Shown: piece by piece, positions 5,121-8,321 of the stretch
Layout of the letters: every line of letters begins with the position of its first letter
How positions within the stretch are numbered: position 1 is the first letter of the stretch
NCBI GenBank assembly: GCA_003134755.1
Contig: PLCK01000185.1
Coordinates: 1,778 to 10,098, forward strand
Direction of reading: 5' to 3'
Source of the DNA: Actinomycetota bacterium
GTDB lineage: Bacteria > Actinomycetota > Actinomycetes > Acidothermales > Acidothermaceae
Length of the DNA: 8,321 nt
Program-made: the position numbers and the translations under genes
Notes under the pieces: generated by a model
The model's database searches: none
What the model saw: the letters and a program-made list of their open reading frames with translations, nothing else
What the model was told of the DNA's origin: nothing

Positions 5121-7291
5121 ACGTTTGCTCCCGTCGTTGCAGTCGCGGTGATTCCGCGCGTCGAGTCGATCACATCACCGAGCTTGCGGCGCAATGCCTC
5201 GTAGAAGACATTCAACGGGAACTCGTCGGGCAGCACGAGATCGACCAGTCCCTTGGGCGGGCCGTCGAGCGGAAGTGCTGTCGCCCCCTGGGCCCACACC
5301 GACCGCGGATTCGGGGCCACGAAGCGGGACACGAACTCGTGACCGGCCAGCCAGTGCCCGACGCGCGAGCGGTCGATGCCGTCGCGGTACAGCGTCTCGA
5401 CCTCGGTCGCCAGGTCGACGACCGCGGCGGCAACCCGCGGCCATTCGATCGACAGCATGTTGTCGGTCCAGCCCAGGACGCCGTTCTTGTGCAGGTAGGC
5501 GAACAGCAGCTGCCCCCCAAGGCCGTCGTAGTTGCGCACCCGGTCGCCGGTGATCGGGAACCGGAACAGCCGGTCGAACAAGACGGCGTACTGCACGAGT
5601 TCGCCGTAGGGCGTCACGTGCTCGGTCTCGAGGTCGACGGCCTGCCGGAACGCCTGGAGGTCGCAGCGCAACTCTTCGAGCGAGTACATCCAGTACGGCA
5701 TCCGCTGCTTGATCATGAAAGGGTCAAACGGCAGGTCGCCGTGGCTGTGGGTCCGGTCGTGGATCAGATCCCACAGCACGAAGGTGTTCTGCGCGAGCGC
5801 CTGGTTGTCGACGAGCCGGCCCGCCGCCGGCGGCAGGGCGAGCCGCAAGGTATCGGCGGCGGCTGCGGTCACACGTCGGAAGCGAGTCGCCTCACGATCG
5901 CAGAAGATGCCGCCCCAGGTGAACGTCGGCACCTCGCGCATCGCAACGGTCTCAGGGAACAGCACCGCGGAGTTGGTGTCGTAGCCCGCGGTGAAGTCGA
6001 TGAACGTGATCGGCACGAACATCGCGTTGTCGTAGCGGGTCGCCTCGAGCGCAGCCACCCAGTCGGGCCACACCACTCGGATCACGACGGCTTCGAGATT
6101 GCGGTTCGGGTTGCCGTTCTGGGTGTACATCGGGAACACGACGAGGTGCTCGAGCCCGTCTGTCCGGTGCAGCTCAGGCCGGAACGCCATCAACGAGTCG
6201 AGGAAGTCGGGCACTCCGAAACCGTCGCTGCGCCAGCGCCGCAGATCGGTCACCGCGGCGTCGAGGTAGTCGCCGTCGTGGCGAAACCGTGGCTGCAGCT
6301 GCGCGATCGCGTTCACGCAGCGTTCGACATGTGCAGCTGCCGCGTCGCGGGCCTCGACGCCATGCGTTTCGGTGTCGATTGCGCCGTCCTTGGCTTGGAG
6401 GTCGCGAATGCTCGTCACCGCCTCCTTCAGCACGAGCCACTCTGGGTCGTCGACGATCTCGACCGACGGTGTGCCGCCGTCGGCGCTCTGGTCGCCCGAT
6501 GCTGCCCACGTGATGGCATTGCTCCACAAGGCGAGATGGTCGTATTCGGCGATCGAGTCGTCGCCGAACAGATCGGAGTCGGCGAAGACGACGAGCCGTC
6601 CCCGGCCGATTCGTGCCGCGACCGCGAGCGGAAGGCCCGCCGGGTCGGCCGTCTCCGACGTCTTCGCCAGCACCACGGCGTCCGGGTTGGTGGTCGCGAG
6701 TGCGCCCGACCTGTAGAAGCACGCGCCATCGACACGTGCGAGCAGGTCTGCCCCTCCGAGTTTCTGGGCGAGACCCGAGCCCCCGCCCGGTGGCAACTGC
6801 GCTCGCACCCATCTGGCGACGCCGTTGTGGTTGTGCACGGTGTCCTGGACCGTCACATGCACGGTCTGGACGCCGAACCTGTCGAGGAGGTCAGCGATGT
6901 TGTTGCCGTACTTGTCCTGCTCGTTCTCGGCCATGACCACGAGACCGCCGCCCTCGCGGACGAACTCCTCGACGGTGTCGATCTCGTCGGCCGTCAGTTT
7001 CGGCGAGCCGACGCCGGTGACCCGCTCCCACATGCCGTCGGAGGGATGCGCGAGCACGAGCACATCGCGTCCGGCGAGACTCGCCCTGGTCAGCAGTCCT
7101 TCGGTGTGCGGGTCGACCTGCATCCCGCGCTCGCGCAGCGCCGTCGCGGCTTTCGTGTAGCCGGCGTCGGCGGGCAAGCCAGGATTCATCTGGGCCGCCG
7201 TTTCGGGGCGGATGCTCCACGCCTCGCTGTGCGCCTCGTCGAACAAGACACTTGGAAAAGGTCGCCCCACAGTCACACGCTCCAGACTCAT
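5117..7291 (-). CDS. DUF6421 family protein with N-terminal glutamine-amidotransferase-like domain
   Basis: A 724-residue protein of unknown function. About residues 10-265 resemble a class I glutamine-amidotransferase-like fold of the DUF4350/IFT52 kind: FDEAHSEAW (17-25), DVLVLAHPSD (76-85), FVREGGGLVVMAE (110-122) and GRLVVFADSDLFGDD (231-245). I see no Cys-His-Glu triad. From about 283 to the end it matches the actinobacterial DUF6421 family as I remember it: FPMYTQNGNP (386-395), DTNSAVLFPET (438-448), WGGIFCDREA (459-468), HDRTHSHGDLPFDPF (511-525), EELRCD (539-544) and NYDGLGGQLLFAYLH (587-601). Streptomyces members are, from memory, about 460 residues and lack the first domain. No signal peptide or membrane helix is evident. 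ATG 7291 is preferred over GTG 7315, which has no ribosome binding site. It is the first gene of an ATGA-coupled operon with the SDR and PLP enzyme. Family is confident, role unknown. Confidence 0.88.
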   Translation of the reverse strand: MSLERVTVGRPFPSVLFDEAHSEAWSIRPETAAQMNPGLPADAGYTKAATALRERGMQVDPHTEGLLTRASLAGRDVLVLAHPSDGMWERVTGVGSPKLTADEIDTVEEFVREGGGLVVMAENEQDKYGNNIADLLDRFGVQTVHVTVQDTVHNHNGVARWVRAQLPPGGGSGLAQKLGGADLLARVDGACFYRSGALATTNPDAVVLAKTSETADPAGLPLAVAARIGRGRLVVFADSDLFGDDSIAEYDHLALWSNAITWAASGDQSADGGTPSVEIVDDPEWLVLKEAVTSIRDLQAKDGAIDTETHGVEARDAAAAHVERCVNAIAQLQPRFRHDGDYLDAAVTDLRRWRSDGFGVPDFLDSLMAFRPELHRTDGLEHLVVFPMYTQNGNPNRNLEAVVIRVVWPDWVAALEATRYDNAMFVPITFIDFTAGYDTNSAVLFPETVAMREVPTFTWGGIFCDREATRFRRVTAAAADTLRLALPPAAGRLVDNQALAQNTFVLWDLIHDRTHSHGDLPFDPFMIKQRMPYWMYSLEELRCDLQAFRQAVDLETEHVTPYGELVQYAVLFDRLFRFPITGDRVRNYDGLGGQLLFAYLHKNGVLGWTDNMLSIEWPRVAAAVVDLATEVETLYRDGIDRSRVGHWLAGHEFVSRFVAPNPRSVWAQGATALPLDGPPKGLVDLVLPDEFPLNVFYEALRRKLGDVIDSTRGITATATTGANV

Positions 7292-7422
7292 GCCCGATCG
7301 GGCACCGGTGTCCACGCGGGCGCACAGTGATTCGGGGCCGACTGCGTTGTGCGCGTCGGCGTCCTCGTCGGCGTCCTTCTTGATCCTCGCACCCCGCGCA
7401 GCACGACGCCACGCGAGCCGGA
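7292..7422 (-). other. Short spacer, open and coding-like in the DUF6421 frame
   Basis: This stretch lies between the zinc-ribbon gene and the chosen DUF6421 start. On the minus strand the DUF6421 frame stays open through the whole spacer and into the zinc-ribbon gene. It has no ATG, GTG or TTG before 7315. In that frame the upstream part reads like protein (RIKKDADEDADAHNAVGPES), and about 31 of 38 codons end in G or C. I found no clear -10/-35 pair or terminator. Either it is an untranslated leader of biased composition, or it is coding sequence reached by a frameshift at the C-run in the preceding gene (see findings). Confidence 0.35.
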
Positions 7423-7884
7423 TCAGAAGCGCGGGGGGACGACGACCGGCCGCGGCGGTTCGATCACGGTCGCGGCCTTCTTCCAGATGTCACGCAACGC
7501 CCAGGGCATGATCACGAAGATGTAGATGCCACCGCCCACCATGCCGATGCCGGTGGCGATCGCCGCCGCGGCCAGGGTCAGCGGCAGCAGGAGCAGGAAG
7601 GTGGCCACGATCCGGCCGGTCGGTCCGAACGTGCCGTCCGACTTCTTCCAGCGCGAATAGGTCTTCAGCGTCCCGGCATCCGGACTGGTGGCGCGCTGCC
7701 CCTCGTACCGTGGGTCGAACGCGGGTACCCCGCTCACCGGGGCCGCGGCGACGCCGATGGGCGCCGCTGGCTGCTGGCCCACAAAGCTGCCGATGGTCGC
7801 ACCAGCGGTCGCAGGGCACGCTCGGCAGCGCGGCGCGGTACTGGTTGTGCCCAGCCCGCACGGGCAGAACTGATCAGAGCTCAC
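7423..7884 (-). CDS. Small membrane protein with N-terminal zinc ribbon
   Basis: This 153-residue protein of unknown function starts at a GTG at 7884. Near its start are four cysteines arranged CPC-x10-CRAC (7, 9, 20, 23), a likely zinc ribbon. Next comes an Ala/Pro/Gly-rich linker (about 30-70), then RWKKSDGTFGPTGR. Two hydrophobic stretches follow (about 91-111 and 113-130), forming a helical hairpin and ending in WALRDIWKKA. The tail is proline-rich (PPRPVVVPPRF). Such zinc-ribbon-plus-two-helix proteins occur in actinobacteria as uncharacterised membrane proteins. It lies upstream of the DUF6421 operon on the same strand and might share its transcript. Its last codons contain a run of six C (7433-7438 on the plus strand as G), where one added base would read on into the DUF6421 frame. 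Confidence 0.7.
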   Translation of the reverse strand: MSSDQFCPCGLGTTSTAPRCRACPATAGATIGSFVGQQPAAPIGVAAAPVSGVPAFDPRYEGQRATSPDAGTLKTYSRWKKSDGTFGPTGRIVATFLLLLPLTLAAAAIATGIGMVGGGIYIFVIMPWALRDIWKKAATVIEPPRPVVVPPRF

Positions 7885-7948
7885 GGTGCTCTCATCGGCA
7901 TGATCCGCCGCTCCGTTGAGCCGCGAAGCCTCGTGGGCCCGCCGCGGC

Positions 7949-7954
7949 TACGCT
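7949..7954 (+). promoter_or_regulatory. Possible -10 box for a leaderless cysteine desulfurase transcript
   Basis: TACGCT fits the TAnnnT -10 pattern common in actinobacteria. It ends 7 bases before the ATG at 7962, so transcription would begin at or next to the start codon. No recognisable -35 lies 16-18 bases upstream, which is also usual for such promoters. A competing reading is that GGAG at 7955-7958 is a ribosome binding site, but it is only 3 bases from the ATG, shorter than normal. Confidence 0.35.
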
Positions 7955-7961
7955 GGAGCCG

Positions 7962-8321
7962 ATGAACACGACGGACCGCACCGGCCCATTGGGCGTCACG
8001 TACCTCGACCATGCCGCCACCACGCCGATGGTGGCCGAAGCTGTCGAGGCGATGACCCGTCAGTTGGGCCAGGTCGGGAACGCGTCGTCGTTGCACCGCG
8101 CCGGCCGGGCCGCCCGCCGCGTGGTGGAGGAGTCGCGCGAGACGGTCGCCCACGCATTAGGGGCGCGGCCGAGCGAGGTGGTCTTCACCTCCGGCGGCAC
8201 CGAGGCAGACAATCTCGCCGTCAAAGGCCTCTTCTGGTCGCGGCGGTCCGCCGACCCGCGGCGGGTCCGCATCCTCGCCGGGGCGGTCGAACATCACGCG
8301 GTGCTCGACTGTGTCGAGTGG
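7962..8321 (+). CDS. Cysteine desulfurase (NifS/IscS type), N-terminal part only (cut by window edge)
   Basis: The first 120 residues of a PLP-dependent cysteine desulfurase, which removes sulfur from cysteine for iron-sulfur clusters and tRNA thiolation. Motifs seen are YLDHAATTP (14-22), GNASSLHRAGRAAR (39-52), VVFTSGGTEADNLAVKG (73-89, the phosphate-binding loop) and AGAVEHHAVLD (106-116), which contains the His that stacks on PLP. The Schiff-base Lys and the sulfur-carrying Cys lie past the window edge, so activity cannot be judged. Start at ATG 7962, the only one that gives the usual short lead before YLDHAATTP. It is divergent from the zinc-ribbon gene across 77 bases. In actinobacteria the iscS-like gene near etfBA is commonly followed by mnmA, which would be the prediction for the next gene. 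Confidence 0.95.
   Translation, partial: MNTTDRTGPLGVTYLDHAATTPMVAEAVEAMTRQLGQVGNASSLHRAGRAARRVVEESRETVAHALGARPSEVVFTSGGTEADNLAVKGLFWSRRSADPRRVRILAGAVEHHAVLDCVEW

Noticed and set aside
4988..7330. A 780-codon open frame on the plus strand opposite the DUF6421 gene
   Set aside because: It mirrors the high-GC minus-strand gene: Arg/His/Val-rich, no family motifs, and its full length is explained by G/C-ending codons on the other strand. The minus-strand product matches a known family from end to end.
7881..8153. Minus-strand open frame over the start of the cysteine desulfurase, ending MPMRAP at the GTGA start of the zinc-ribbon gene
   Set aside because: It runs antisense to a clear desulfurase. 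The final ATG-CCG-ATG segment could be a 6-codon leader peptide, but nothing besides the overlap supports it.
1..8321. Search for mobile elements, CRISPR repeats, tRNA or rRNA genes and attachment sites
   Set aside because: I saw no transposase or integrase motifs, regularly spaced repeats, tRNA cloverleaf or rRNA sequence. Repeats noticed are short GC-rich words typical of coding DNA of this composition.

Overview
The window looks like part of a high-GC bacterial chromosome, probably an uncultured actinobacterium (Acidimicrobiia-like) or a metagenome bin. From about position 2150 to the right end the codons are strongly G/C-ending. An etfB-etfA pair followed a few kilobases later by a cysteine desulfurase is, from memory, a common actinobacterial order (in mycobacteria the desulfurase is followed by mnmA). 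The left part (about 1-2100) uses visibly different codons. It may therefore come from another source, either by transfer or by an assembly join (see findings).

Layout. On the minus strand, 1-1398 holds three overlapping Tad/Flp pilus genes read right to left: a small Flp-like pilin, a TadE-like pseudopilin with a long exported part, and the start of a TadG-like protein cut by the window edge. A 146-base divergent spacer (1399-1544) separates them from etfB and etfA on the plus strand. These encode the two subunits of the electron transfer flavoprotein. etfA runs tail to tail, with only 3 bases between, into a minus-strand operon covering 3313-7291. In transcription order that operon is a DUF6421 protein with an extra glutamine-amidotransferase-like N-terminal domain, a short-chain dehydrogenase, and a threonine-aldolase/beta-eliminating-lyase-type PLP enzyme. 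Each junction is a 4-base ATGA stop/start overlap, so the three products are probably made together. Upstream on the same strand is a small two-helix membrane protein with an N-terminal zinc ribbon (7423-7884). Divergent from it, at 7962, begins a NifS/IscS-type cysteine desulfurase that runs off the right end.

How the genes fit together. EtfB and EtfA form one FAD-containing electron carrier for acyl-CoA and related dehydrogenases. The DUF6421-SDR-PLP set looks like an undescribed metabolic unit: an NAD-linked oxidoreductase, a C-C lyase of the threonine aldolase fold, and a conserved protein of unknown function that carries a His/Glu-rich motif suggestive of a metal site. This operon is the best candidate in the window for an uncharacterised system. 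No tRNA, rRNA, CRISPR array, insertion sequence or integrase gene was seen.
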